A stretch of DNA of 46,844 nt from Azolla pinnata (GCA_037176905.1 JBBBWG010007557.1:38106-84949), one strand, 5' to 3'. Shown: positions 12,390 through 24,300, counted from the first letter of the stretch. Translations and numbers: made by a program. The notes: a model not told the origin generated them from the letters alone.

Positions 12390-12640
12390 ATTACAGCAAT
12401 ACATATGCCACCATTTGTGACTTATATTGATCATGCCCTATGGGACAATACATATCTCATCCCTTGTACATGATATTGGCATGATTGATGCCAATACAAT
12501 GTATATATCTCAACCTTTGTAATTTAAATTGACTCGCACCTAAACTATGGCAATACATATATCGCCCCTTGTGATTTACATTGATCATGCCCAAAATCTG
12601 GCAGCAGATGTTCTGCCTTGTAATTTAGATTAGTCATGTC
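12390..12640. repeat. About four diverged ~50-65 bp copies (CAATACATAT / TTGTGATTTA)
   Basis: The block (A/G)(C/G)CAATACATAT-ATC--CCC(T/C)TTGT-A-TTA-ATTGA(C/T) recurs at about 12392, 12448, 12496 and 12550, with a weaker fifth copy around 12600. It lies in the inferred 5'-UTR intron of the EDC4 gene. Confidence 0.75.
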
Positions 12641-12713
12641 ATTTTCACCTACAGACAAGGATAACCACAAAATCATGCACAAAATTTTCTCTCAACTGTA
12701 AAGAAGTCTTATG

Positions 12714-13080
12714 AAGGTGGGTGATCCATTCCTCTCTATTGAAGAGCACTGCTAGAAACGAGATCTCGTTTGCTTTTTTCTGGTTCAAAATGGACCGACA
12801 AAGAAATCCTTCCATTGGTGTTCTGATCAGATAAGGATAATTGAGCTCACATACCACTTCCTCTTTTGGAACAGGCAAAGAAATCCTCGGGTGTATCTAA
12901 AATAAAGGTGTGTGATCCATTCCTCTCTTTTCCAGAACACTACTAAAAACAAGATCTGGTTTTCTTTTTTCTGGTTGAAAATGGACCGACGAGGAAAACC
13001 TTCCAACAGTGCTCCGATCAGACAAGGATAGCACAACTCACATACCAGTTCCTCTTTTGGAATAAGCAAAGACAACTTCA
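12714..13080. repeat. Two tandem copies of a ~180-190 bp unit
   Basis: Copy 1 starts near 12714 and copy 2 near 12906. Both contain GTGATCCATTCCTCTCT, then AGAACAC/AGAGCAC, TTTTTTCTGGTT, AAAATGGACCGAC, CTTCCA, CAAGGATA or TAAGGATA, CTCACATACCA and TTCCTCTTTTGGAA. Identity is roughly 80-85% by eye. The array is inside the inferred first intron of the EDC4 gene. Confidence 0.85.
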
Positions 13081-13532
13081 CTCTCTTTCAGCAAAATCAA
13101 GCATTTGAATTGTTGAAATTCTTTCATCCTTATAGACAAGCAGTAGCGATCAGATACTCTCCGATGGTGGAGCATACTTCTTTCTCACAAAATTAGCTCT
13201 TTTGAATCAATTTTGCATCTCCGGTTAGGAAACAAACAGGCGGAGCTTCGTCTTGCTGGCCTGGCATTTTAGCAAATCGGCTCCTCACACCTCCAATTAC
13301 AAAAGGAAGAGAAAGGAGGACACGAATAAGGCGGATGATATCTATGTCGGACACGAGAAAGCAAGAAACGAGAGCTACCCTTGCTCGGTGTTTCTTTCAT
13401 CTCCTAATTCACCACGCAATAGCCATTGATCAAAACGCGGGCAGGGAAAGGGGAATGGAAGCACGGGACGACAAGGAGCATAGAGAAAAAAACAAGAGGG
13501 AGAGAGAGAGGGAAGGAATGGAAGTACCTTAT

Positions 13533-14600
13533 GAGAGGATGACGATGATGAGGACGACGACGAAGACAGGCGCAGGAGATCGACGCAGAGCTCGTCTGCT
13601 TCTTCTTCTTCGAGGGAGGGAGGTTTTATAATTAGGGTTAGAAACAGAAGAGATAAAGAATTGTTTACTTTTTTATTGTTTTATTTTGTATTATCTTATT
13701 ATTTTTATCTGTAATTAGGGTTAGAAACATAACAGAACAGAACAGAACAGAACATAAATGTTTTTGCATCTTATTATTTTCATTCTTACAATTTACTACT
13801 GTTACTTTTCCTGCTCAAGAGAAGTGAAAGAAGCTGCCAAAGTCAAAGCCGAAGCTCGACTTGGAGCTAGACTCGAAATTGATCTCGAGCCAGCTGATCT
13901 GGAGCTGATGATGATGAGGACAAGCGCGGGAGATTTGATGCAGAGCTCGTCTACTTCTTCTCTAAACGAGGGGGGTTTTATAATTAGGGCTAGAAGCAGA
14001 AGAGAAGAGCAGAGAATTATTTATCTTTGTTATCTATTGTTTTATTTTTTTATTACCTTGTTGTTCTTACTTATAGAAACATAATAAAATAGAGCAGAAC
14101 AGAATTTTGTTTATATCTTATTATTACTATTATTACTTGGTACTCTCAAGGGAAGTGAAGAAGTTGTTGAAATCAAAGACAAAGCTAGAGTTGGAGTTGG
14201 AGCCGAAGCTGATCTAGAGCCGCTAATCTGGAGCTGATGACGATGAAGACAAGCGTAGGAGATCAACGCAAAGCGTGTCTGCTTATATTCTTCTTCGAGG
14301 AAGGGAGGTTTTATAATTAGGGTTAGAAACAGAAGAGAAGAGAAGAAAACTATTATCTTTTTTATTGTTTTATTTTTTATTATCTCATTATTTTTATCTA
14401 TAATTAGGGTTAGAAATGGAAGAGATTTATTTTATATCATATTATTATTACTACTACTATTACTTGTTATTGCTCAACAAAAGTGAAAGTCAAAGACAAA
14501 GCTAGAGTTGGAGCTAGATACAAAATTGATCTCGAGCTGAAGCCCAACTTTGTTATTATTAGTTGGTAAAGTCAAAGACAAAGCTAGAGTTGGAGCTAGA
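13533..14600. repeat. Complex array of three full and one partial ~325-380 bp copies spanning the EDC4 promoter
   Basis: The core block GATGATGAGGAC-AG--GC-GGAGAT--G-CGCA(G/A)AGC(T/G)CGTCT is found at about 13545, 13912 and 14236. Each copy is followed by TTCTTC-CGAGG, GGTTTTATAATTAGGG and (T/C)TAGAA(A/G)CAGAAGAGA at about 13622, 13974 and 14309. A weaker promoter-like copy is near 14398. Between blocks are ACAGAACAGA-type runs and AAAGTCAAAGAC-AAGCTAGAGTTGGAGCTAGA segments, which continue as extra partial copies to 14600. No protein-coding gene is supported. Confidence 0.85.
13620..13650 (-). promoter_or_regulatory. VCS: Putative EDC4 core promoter: TATA-like element and telo-box
   Basis: Read towards the EDC4 gene, the sequence is TTTCTAACCCTAATTATAAAACCTCC: a telo-box-like AACCCTAA just upstream of a TATA-like TTATAAAA. 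The following 90 bases are pyrimidine/GAAGAAG-rich leader-like DNA ending at a possible donor near 13530. This is inference from motif order. The same motif pair is repeated upstream at about 13974 and 14309. Confidence 0.4.
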
Positions 14601-14779
14601 TTTATCAATTGTATTTTTAAGAGTTTTCTCTTTTTAAAAACAATTGTTGCTTTAAACCTAATATTTATCATGAGTGCTAGCACAAAATGACTTGTGCATG
14701 CGTTTGAATTCATGAACATTACATATGAAACTTGATCTTATCCGTTAAGTCTATCGTTGTCTACGAGCTTTGGTTTAAA

Positions 14780-15180
14780 CCGAAATTATCCACATCTTTT
14801 GTCTAAGTATTTGGCCGCAGACAATCTTCTAATCACAATGGAGATTGTTAGTAAGCAAGACTAATGACAAAATTCGACACATTAGAAAAAGAGAATTAAG
14901 AGTTTCTCGAATATTTGTAACATGTGAGTGCTTGAAAGGCATAATAACATGAAGGTTTCTTTAAATGAGTACAATTAATTGAATTAGTTGTATTATCGCC
15001 TTGGAAACAAGGTTAACATCTCAAAGTTTGATAAGTGCAGCAAATATAAGTTTGCCAATAATGTTTGATAATACATAATCACAATTATGAGGATTCTAAA
15101 CTGTGGTGGACCTTGTAATTAAATATGCATCTAAATTGACATCATTGCAACTCAAGTGGGGCTAGTTGTCATGGACATAT
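14780..15180 (+). mobile_element. Fragment of a Ty3-type gag region (first copy)
   Basis: This stretch closely resembles 15640-16040, the start of the gag region of the neighbouring retroelement. Shared blocks include ATCACAATGGAGA, GTTAGTAA(G/A)CAAGA, CACATTAGAA-AAGAGAAT, GAATTAGTTGTATTATC and ACATCTCAAAGTTTGATAA. It is interrupted by stops and small indels and ends near GGGGCTAGTTG. It is a second decayed copy of the same element, in the same orientation. DNA between 15190 and 15650 is AT-rich, with a TATA-like CTATATAAGGGGC at about 15430 that could be a remnant LTR promoter. Confidence 0.65.
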
Positions 15181-15654
15181 ATAAGCTACTTACTACTAGC
15201 AAAACATGTAGTGTGTGGCTCAAACCTACACCCTCTCAAATAAGAAGAATTACAACTATCCATTATACTACTTTATTTCTTATAATTTATATTATTGTCA
15301 AAATATATACATACTTAGATATATGATAATATTGTAATAATCTGAGAGCTATTAACATCCAATTCATTGCCAATTTTCAAGCTCGTGCATGAATGCCAAG
15401 TGGCGGGCATGCATGAGCTGGTTGATACTATATAAGGGGCTCTCGCCCTCATATTGCACCATTCCAGTTCAACGCTAGTATTTGGCGCCTTGTAGTTCAC
15501 GTCTCTTGGTAATACATATCTTGTCATTTTGTTCTACTATGGTTTTTTTCTTGTCGTATTTAATGTCTTCTGATTCCATGATTGTTGACAAGCTTTGGCC
15601 GTGACAGTTTCAACATCTAGAATATCCATTTTTTTTGTTCAAGTATCTTGTCAA

Positions 15655-18092
15655 ACTCTTCTTATCACAATGGAGAGTACAGTTAGTAAACAAGAGTACA
15701 ATCATATTTTATTTGAGATCGACTTTTTAACGACAAAATTTGTCACATTAGAACAAGAGAATCAGAAGTTTCTTGGTGATTTGCAACAAGTTAGTGTTGA
15801 AAATGCATAACAACAAGAATTCTCTAAATAGTTCAACAACTCGAATTAGTTGTATTATCTCTTTGACAACAAGGTTTAACATCTCAAAGTTTGATAAAGG
15901 AACCAAAGATTAGTTTGCCAGCAAAAGTCAATGGTATACGCTCACAATTTCGAGGTTTTTTAAATCAAATTCACTTAGTAATTAAGATGTATCTCAATAG
16001 ATATCCAAATGATTCATCTTGAGTAGGGCTAGTTGAAACATTGTTGACAGGAACTACTCTAGCTTGGTTTGCACCATTACTAGAGAAGAAATCTCCCATG
16101 TTAGAGAATTTCAAAACATAATTTATTACTAAGTTTCAATGATATTGATAGTGTGAGAATAGCGATAAGAAAGATTCGAAGATTGTGTCAAGGTGATCGA
16201 CCTACCTCAGCTTACGCAGTAAACTTTCACCTTCTTACTTATGATATTCCGTGGGATGAAGTAACATTAATGGACTTATTCCGATATGGACTGCGTAATG
16301 ATGTGAAAGACTTGTTCCTGACCTTTCATGAAAAGCCTAAATCACTTACAAAAACAATTAGTAGAGCAATAAGATGCGATAATCGATAGTTTGAATAGAA
16401 TTTGGAGCAACAACTCTTGCAACATAGGGGAGAGCAAAAGTATGCTTCGATTGTGGCAACACTACCTCTAAACCCTATTCAAACAATCAACAATGTTCCA
16501 GCTCCAATGGAAGTTGATGTAACACGTCATCGAGAACCTTTATCTAATGTTAAGAAGCAACGACGCTGGACAAACCGATTGTGATTGTATTGGGGCGGAC
16601 TGAAACACATAGCAATTACTTGTCCACACAAGCCGAAACAACAATTTAACCAAATAAGTACCAATCAAGTTGAATCGAGTCCTCTAGTTCGAGCTAATAA
16701 ATGTGGTACCCTTAGTAGCTGCATTGATCATTGTCAATCAAACAACTTTGAAATCTTGAGTCAATTAGATAAGTTGTTAAATGAGTAAATCTAGCCAAAA
16801 TCGGAGCCATCTGGTTGGACAATCTAGAATACCTAGAACTTGTTCTGAACACTGGTTTCATTTTATCGAACCGAGCCAGCATCACAATTTGAAATCAATA
16901 TGCTTTACCTTTGATCTCAACCTTATTGGAGCGGCTTAGTGGAGCCAAGTATTTACAAAGCTAAATCTTCTAGGTGCTTACAATTTTGTTCAAATATGTC
17001 TAGCAGGAGATTAATGGAAGACTGTTTTCCGCACTTTATATGGACACTTTCAATATACGGTTATGCCTTTTGGTCTCATGAATGCACCAATTGTTTTTTC
17101 AACACATGGCAAACAATATTTTTTGGGATTTCTCAGACATCGTCACCATAGTATATTTGGACGATATCTTGATCAGCTAAAATACCCAAGCCAAGTATGA
17201 TGTGCATGTCTGTCAGTTCTACAACAATTGCGGGAATATGGGCTCTACACCAAGCTCAAGAAATACAAGTGGAATTTTTAGGGTATCCGATTTCACACAA
17301 AGGTATATCTATGGATCCAATTAAGATTCAAATAGTTTTAGATTGACAAACACCGCATTCGGCACGAGGTATTCAATGCTTCTTGGGATTTGCAAATTTT
17401 TATCATAAATTTATTAAGAACTATTCAAAGATCACGATGCCTCTTACTGAGCTCACTTAGAAAAACAAAGCATTTACTTGGAATGTTAGTGCAACTAAAA
17501 CATTTGATACCCTTAAACAAGTATTTACATTAGCTCCTATTTTGATGCATGCTAACTTTCCAATGCCATTCATTATTTAGACACATGCCTCTAATTTTGC
17601 ACTAGGAAGTATCTTGTCACAGAATACAGATGATGGGACACTACATCAAGTTGTGTTTCATTCACGTAAGTTTGAAGTCGCAGAAATTAATTATGAGATA
17701 CATAATAAAGTGCTTTTGGCAATTGTAGACTCATTCAATCAATGACATCTTCTTTTAGAAGGTTCTCCTCACCAGATCATTATTTACAATGATTACAAGA
17801 ACCTCACATATTTTCGAATAAGTCATCGTCAAGCTCGATGGGCACAATTTTTTAGACACTTTAATTTCCTCATCACATATCGCAACAAGGAAAGGCAGAT
17901 GCTTTGCCTCGAAGATCTTATCTAGCGCCACGTCCAGGAGAGCCTGTATTCAACCACCAAAAAGAAGTTTTGTTGGGTCCAAATCCCTTACAATTAATGA
18001 CAACTCATGTCTTTGAAACCTTGTTTGATTCAAGTCTTTTGGAGTTCATTTGTATTGACATTAATATGGATGGACACTACAAGGTACTGAGC
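15655..18092 (+). pseudogene. Degenerate Ty3/gypsy-type retrotransposon: gag, RT and RNase H
   Basis: Pieces of one polyprotein order can be read in shifting frames. A gag start lies at 15670-15810. Gag core motifs follow near 16035-16390 (TGTTLAWFAPLL, then LRNDVKDLF). A CCHC-like remnant ends ITCPHKP near 16625. RT fragments lie at 16920-17200 ([15 protein letters not shown]), with [10 protein letters not shown] at about 17390. An RNase H-like region spans 17570-17900 ([18 protein letters not shown]), and a [13 protein letters not shown] tail is near 17895. Multiple in-frame stops and frameshifts occur throughout (for example near 17344, 17458 and 17578), and a full integrase domain was not seen. 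It is clearly non-functional. Motif order fits the Ty3 group; chromovirus or another lineage cannot be settled by eye, and I found no confident flanking LTRs. Confidence 0.85.
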
Positions 18093-18920
18093 TAGTTGCC
18101 ACGAGATTTGCCGCGAAAAATGATCTGCAGAAGGTCAGAAAAAGTCGCGGCAAAATTCGCAGCAAACAACATTTTGGTTTACCGCAACCTTTGCCACGAT
18201 CCTTGTCGCGACCCTTGCCGCGAGCTTTGCCGCGAACTTTGTTGGGAGCTTTGCCGCGAGTGTTGCTATGAATATTTCTGCAACTGTTGCCGCGAGTTTG
18301 CTGTGATATTACTGCGAGCTTTGCCGCGACAGTTGCAGCTTGTTTTACCGCCAGTTTGCCATGGACTTTGCTGCTATTGTTACTGCAATTTTTCCGCGAG
18401 TTTTGTTGTACATTTGCTGGAAATTTGCTGCAATTTTGCCGCGAGTGTTGATGGACATTTGTTGCTTTTATTGTTGCCAGTTTGCCGGGTGTTTTGCTGC
18501 TATGTTGCCACATGTTTTGTTGGAACTTTGTCGCGACTATTGCTGAACATTTGTTGTGCCTGTTGCAGCACATTTGCCGCATCTTTTGCTGGAAAGTTGC
18601 TGATAGTTTTGCTAGAAAGTTGCCGCGAGTTTTGGTAGATATTTGCTTCGTGTATTGCTGCAAATTTGTCATGTGTTTGTTGCTAATTTGCCACGAGTTT
18701 TGCTAGATATTTGCTACATGTATTGCTACAATTTTGTCGCGTGGTTGTTGCAAATTTGTCGTGAGTTTGTTGGATATTTGCTGCATGTATTGCTGCAATT
18801 TTGCCGTGTGTTGCGAGTTTGATGGATATTTGCTGCATGTATTGCTGCAATTTTGTCGCGTGTTTGCTGCAATTTTGCCACGTGTTTGCATCGATTTAGC
18901 TGGAGTTTTGCCACGATTTT
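18093..18920. repeat. Minisatellite built on a 12-bp CGCGAGCTTTGC unit
   Basis: At 18190-18300 the repeat is regular: CGCGACCCTTGC, CGCGAGCTTTGC, CGCGAACTTTGT, and so on, each 12 bases. Further right it grades into higher-order units of about 45-55 bp of the type TTGCTGCATGTATTGCTGCAATTTTGTCGCGTG (18700-18900). Because 12 is a multiple of three, long frames stay open on both strands: Cys/Arg/Leu-rich on plus, Gln/Asn/Lys-rich on minus. These are repeat artefacts. The array starts right at the 3' end of the Ty3 pseudogene. Confidence 0.85.
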
Positions 18921-19149
18921 AATGGAAATTATATGATTCTTTTCGCGCAATATTTTGTGATCGAGTGTTATCTTGATCGATAATTAGCGATATAATAATA
19001 AAAATATTTCTAATTAGAAATATATTTTTAAAAACCCAAATTACGGATCTGAAATTAAATTTCGCCAAATATATTACAATGAGAAACAATACAAGTTGAA
19101 AATTACAATACAAGTTAAGACTATACAAGTTGAACAAAAAAAAAAATCT

Positions 19150-20705
19150 AAGGGGAAGGGTCATATTCACTAGGGTTATTATCATCGTAAATATCTAACC
19201 CTTGTATATGATGACCAGACCCGGGGTTAGTGTGGGTCGCCTCGGTGTCAGCTGGTGATGATTCGCCGCTTTGCTCAGGTTTTGCTCGAGTTCCCGAGCA
19301 TCCGATACATCTTCGCCTGCCTCCAAGTTGGCATTGTTGCCCGACAGTTCCGGCCGTATGCCCAACCCTAGAATAAGTTGGTCGTCCGTGATCACTCCAA
19401 GACTTTTGAAATATATCCAGGACTCTCATCGTGGATGTAATCGGCGATACTCCTCCTCGTCCAGATACGGTCAGCGGCCAACGACCTCCATTTTCAGAAG
19501 AACATTAATCACTTTTAAATATTTATATAATCAATTAATAATATACTAATTAAGTACTCATTTATAGTTTACTGAAATACTTACGAACTCGGCCTTGAAA
19601 GTTGCAGCACCTCCGCTACCCCATCTAATTGCCGACCCTAATCTGATCTGGGTCGCACGTGCAATGACAGATTGAGCAGACCGTTCTTATGCCCCTCGTG
19701 CTAAAGTTGCTCTCCACTTGGCATCGTGAACGCTCAGGGGCCGCCCACCATCTAATCATGGCGGTAATCTAGCTGCCTCCCGGTCTACTATTGCCCGAGC
19801 AGCTCTCGTGTATCTGCTCTGATGGTTCGCGATATGGCCGAGTATTGTCCGACGAAGCCAAACTGAACTCACTACTAAGTGCTCGGGTATGGGTTAGCGG
19901 GTGTGAAATGCAGATATTATCTGCTCGATCACCCCATCTCTGTATGTCGAGGGGTCGTACACATTACGGACAATGTACTGTGACGAGCTTGAGCAGGTAT
20001 CGACGCGCGCCTTGACCTAAACCATCAACCATGATGCCCCCACTGTTGTCGAGTGTGTAGAATAATCGGCCAACAAAGGTTTCACGACCAGCTCGATCGC
20101 TGCTAGCAGCGATAACGTGTGCGCTGCCATCGACATCATCATCCCCTCTGCAACACCCACGACGTCCACATCCATGTCCACGTCCCAAACTATGGGAGGC
20201 AGGGCTCGCACATGCAGATCATGCGTCGGGACTCGATCTGGTCTGACTCGAGACGGGGCTCGCTCGTGACGATGAGGTCAAGGCTGATCCAGGGGACATC
20301 GGTTGCGGGGTGGAGCGGTCCTAGGCCGAGTGAGAGGGGGAGGCATAGCTGGACTCCCTACAGTGGAGTCCGTGGACAGGCGACGACGCCGCTGCATGTC
20401 ATGTCGCACGACAGCACGAGGGCTGTCTCGTGGGGTGTGCCCACGTAGGGGCGTGCTCCCAACTGTCTGGGGTGTGGCGATACCAGGAGTGGCGGCCAAG
20501 CTCGCATCAAATGACCCTGGCCGACCCCTCACTAGTGGGACTGGAGGTGGGCGCCATGCCATATATAGTCCCATCTCCTCTGGTGGGGGCCATGCCACCA
20601 AAGTGCTCGGTCATCTGATGCCGCCATTCTCTCATGGCAGCATGATAACTCCGCCACTCAGTCTCCAAGGTAGGTGGAATCGGCGATCTATCGGCCATCT
20701 ATCAG
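19150..20705 (-). pseudogene. Remnant of a plant En/Spm (CACTA)-like transposase gene
   Basis: On the minus strand a short ORF starts at 20698 with MADRSPIPPT and contains WRSYHAAMREW. Proline-rich frames follow (20600-20280). A block at 20000-19780 holds GVIEQIISAF and YTRAARAIVDREAA in different frames. The segment near 19730-19575 has KWRATLARGA, then RWGSGGAATFKAEF after one stop, ending at a possible GTAAG donor. Next comes a charged segment, DDQLILGLG, to about 19195. This order resembles plant transposases of the Ptta/En/Spm group, where a conserved W-F-region is followed by a GG-S/T-F motif. Several stops and frameshifts make it non-functional. The region is notably more GC-rich than its surroundings. 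Family assignment is tentative. Confidence 0.45.
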
Positions 20706-20716
20706 ACATTGAAAAT

Positions 20717-20792
20717 TAGGGTTTAGGTTCTAGGGTTTTAAACATTCATGTAATTTAAGGTTTAGGGTTTGCTGAAATTTAGGGTTTAGGGA
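20717..20792. repeat. Interstitial telomere-like TTTAGGG motifs
   Basis: TTAGGGTTTAGG, CTAGGGTTTT, TTTAGGGTTT and TTTAGGGTTTAGGG occur within 76 bases. They are degenerate and interrupted, just upstream of the transposase remnant's first ATG, so they may be promoter telo-boxes of that element rather than a telomere remnant. Confidence 0.7.
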
Positions 20793-21279
20793 TTGCCAAG
20801 TGAATTGGTTATAGTCTTTACGATTATTAGTCGATCGTGAATATAAATGGACGAGCTTGAATAATATGATCCAATATGCAGTTTTCAGCAAATTTAATAT
20901 TAGTTTGAATTGTCTTCTTTTACCAAGATTTTTAGTTTCTGATACTTTAGTATTTTGATTCTAAAATAAGAATGTGTGATTTTAAGCAAGCTCATTCATG
21001 ACCATATTACTAAATTTGTTAATAACTTTCGAAATTGTTTTGGTTTGTGCATTTCGAAATTTTAAGCCTAGATTTTGGCTGTTAAAATGATCCTCTTAAG
21101 GAATCTTTAAAGAGAATGCGCAATATTATCTATTCTTTGCGCAATAGTGTTATACACTTGTGTAAAAAATATATAAAAAATTGTTTGCTTATTGATGCAT
21201 CCTAAACAAGAAATTCGACACAACTTGAATAGACGTGTCTAGCTTAAATGATGTTTCTATGGTTGTGACAAAGTGGAAA

Positions 21280-22505
21280 ATGAACTTCATTTCAAGACAC
21301 TAGAATAGTGATTGTAAAATGGAATTTCATCACATAATAAGAAAAAATTATCACGTAGCTTCTGGGTTCTTTTATTATTGTCTTGTAGTTCAGCGTATTG
21401 GCCTTGAAAATAATAGATTAAACGTTCCTCCCAAAGGCCAAGAATATTGGTCTCTATCGGACGTTCTAATACACCTTCAAAGACCAATAAACATCATTTT
21501 TTTCCAAATGTACCAAATTGTCGTCAAGCTGAGAAACTAACATCTCGAAATGGGATCATTAGAAGCAAAAGGTTGGAAATTGAGCTGTCTTGATTGGATA
21601 TCTAAAGCTAGTGAACCTTCGGGGGATTCATATTGCATTGTAACACCATCTAGAGTTCTCCATACTATACTTCCCTAGGTGACGGATAATGGAGTTGAGG
21701 GGGATGCAAGAATTTTAAGAACCATTTTCCAGATTTGTAGTACTACCAGGAAATCCCATAAAGAATAGGCGCAATGTGTTTCACAAGGGTGCTGACATTT
21801 TGGGGGATAGACCTTACTTACTAAGCCATGTGCCCAATACAATAGCTCAATGTGTTAATAGCAAATGGAAAGTTAGAATCTTCGGGGCATTTTGCTTTCC
21901 CAAAGGGATCTCCAAAATTTTGAGGTGTCTTCATCTAGCAAACCTGAAGCTCACCAATGGGACTCAATTGTGATTCTTTTGTCCTTCTGTGCTTGTAACA
22001 TATCCTTGTCCAATCTCACCGAGAATTGGAAGAATTTGAAAGTAGTACCAATATATGGCTTCCTCCATTTGTACTCCCCCTGGTCCCAAACCAAGCACTG
22101 TAGAGGGCAGTTTTCGACAATCCAAGTCTTCCATAAGCTATTTATTTTGGTTAGCTATGTACCGGTTCTTCCTCTCAGTGGTAATCACCCTTACCTGGGC
22201 ATATTGGCAGAATTGCATCTCCTTTGTCTCTATTGTGATTAGGGTTTAGGGTTTAGGAAGGGGGCTAGATGGCATCCTTGATGCACCAACCGTGATATCT
22301 TGAATCAGTTGCCCAAGCCTCCTATCATTAAAACTTTACTCTGTCTTGAGTTGTAGAGAGCTAAAGTTCCAGTGACCCAACGTTGATTGATGGCCATATG
22401 TAGTAAGGTGCCTTCTAAGAACGACCAATCGGCACAGTCATACGCTTTCTCAAAATCCAGGAGTAGAATTGTCAGGTCTTCAAATATGCTTTTATGAGTC
22501 TTCAT
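21280..22505 (-). pseudogene. Remnant of a plant LINE (L1-type) reverse transcriptase
   Basis: The minus-strand frame at 22505-22305 holds the RT motif LLLDFEKAYDCADWSFLE, followed by spaced MAINQRWV and LALYNSRQSKVLMIGG. This is the fingers/palm start of plant L1-type RTs, where DFEKAYDR(V)DW is standard. Further along the same strand (22240-21300), broken frames contain pieces such as VHLEKNDVYWSLK, compatible with the downstream thumb region. Stops and frameshifts are frequent, and endonuclease, ORF1 and poly(A) ends were not recognised. The TTTAGGG-like GATTAGGGTTTAGGGTTTAGG at 22238-22258 lies inside it. Confidence 0.7.
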
Positions 22506-24300
22506 TAAAGGTCGAGAGCAAGGTTCAGTGTTAAAAATTAAAATTGGGAAATGGAAAGATAAAAGAGCCGAAAGAATATCAAAGTTTTTGCACGCTTACG
22601 CGTGGATTGAGAAGATGATGAACTCGTAAACATAAGAAATAATTAGTTCTGCTCTGATATTAATTGTTAGAGGCCTACACCTACTGATCATCAAGATAAT
22701 TTAAAGAGTGTTGCATGATTCATCTCCCTCCAGATTAATACCAATACCACTAAGAACCATTCGTCATATACCTCGGTAGCCTTACTCATTGTCGCCACAC
22801 ATACCTCAGTAGCTACCGTATTTATTTTCAATTGCTTATCTTTCGATTCCAAACACCCCATCTCCAAGAAATTAGCTATCAAAATAAGTGGTCTTCTTGG
22901 CGAGCACTTCCCTGGCATTTCCAATGCTTGATAATCTTGATTGTTGGGCAAATTGGAGCTGAAAGAATTGTCAAAAGTATTGGGGTGATTGGTTGATGCC
23001 TTGTTGACTAATAGATGTGAGCTGTGAGCAACTGCAAAGAGAGGTGAGCATCATACAAGAAAAATTGAGTAATAATTCATTGATTAGCTGCATGCAGTGT
23101 GTAGCGGAGGACCCAGTTTAATATGCGTTTTATAAGGGCCTTGACTAAGCACTGGTTTAACTCAATAACAATTTAGTGTTAGAATATCCAATCGTACTCA
23201 ACATGCATCTGCTTTTCTTACGAGTTGAATCGTAGTTTGCAATTAGTTTTTTGTATTAGATTTGGTATTGACTCTGATATTTGCAAGGATACTGAATGCG
23301 ACATATGGTAGTAGACTTATTCGGAGTGCCAGATACATCTCTTTTAAAAATCTCACCCCATGCCTAAGGTCGCATCTAGATTTCCCGACTAGTTTAGGAA
23401 GTTTTTCCTTGATAATCACATCCCATGCATAAGTAGCAAATAATCTAATTTGTGATTGTGTTCACTCAACTAGGTGTGTGTTTGCATCTAGAGGCCCAAT
23501 ACCTTGTAGTACAGTAGAATCTTTGTATCCTCAGCAGGAAGCCTACTTTGGGATCGAAAGCAGAATCACTGGTCCAAACCGCGAAACGTAGAAGACAACT
23601 CGCTTAAAAACTTTGTAAATTTGAAGCTGTAAGTTTGTAACCAATGAAAGACGAAACCACAGGATTGCTTACCGAATCAATATGGAGCCTGTTGATCCGA
23701 GCGATTATAGATTCAAAAGTCAAATTAAGGCTAGCAATACACGAGCTTCTGTTCTTAGAACTTGAGATTTATTCTTTGAGAGATCAGGAAGAGTGGCTTC
23801 TATAAAGTCAACCTCTCTCTTTCTCTCTCAGACCCCTTTTTCCAAGTGATAAATGCCAGAATGATTCAAGAAATTGTTGGGGAAAAAAAGCTCCAAAAAC
23901 TCTTAATAACCTAATCAACAATTGCAACCCTTGATCATTTAACAAACATGATTGCCATTGCTGATCACTGTTAGTAATCTCATCATTTCTGATCATCGTC
24001 ACAACTGCCGTCAACAACCAACCACCCTATCTTTTGATGACACCATGGATCCTTTGGGCCTCCCTCCATCAATGGTTCGTACAATCGATTGCCGATGTCT
24101 TGCCGTCGATTGGGCGTCGAGCGATAACAGCAGAATCGAGCACGGGTAATCGCCAGTATTCTTAGCGACGGATCGCTACAGTTTGCGAGCAATCACGCGT
24201 GTCACAGAAAATCCATCGGCCATCATTTTGTGGATGATGAGGTGCCAATCATTTGCCGCGTTAAATATGGGCGATCAGACTGATTATCATTCGCTCGCAA
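22506..24300. other. Intergenic DNA, no gene recognised
   Basis: Mixed AT-rich sequence with only short open frames and no family similarity that I can see. Around 24300-24345 the motif AGCGATTA repeats several times in a 7-14 bp pattern, next to GCGATCG-rich DNA from 24080. Confidence 0.55.

Noticed and set aside
13533..14600. Possible CRISPR-like array of spaced repeats
   Set aside because: Units are long, diverged and irregular, and the organism is a plant; this is tandem duplication.
18061..18672. 203-codon minus and 180-codon plus frames rich in Gln/Asn or Cys
   Set aside because: Both follow from a 12-bp repeat that keeps every frame free of stops; no start context or domain.
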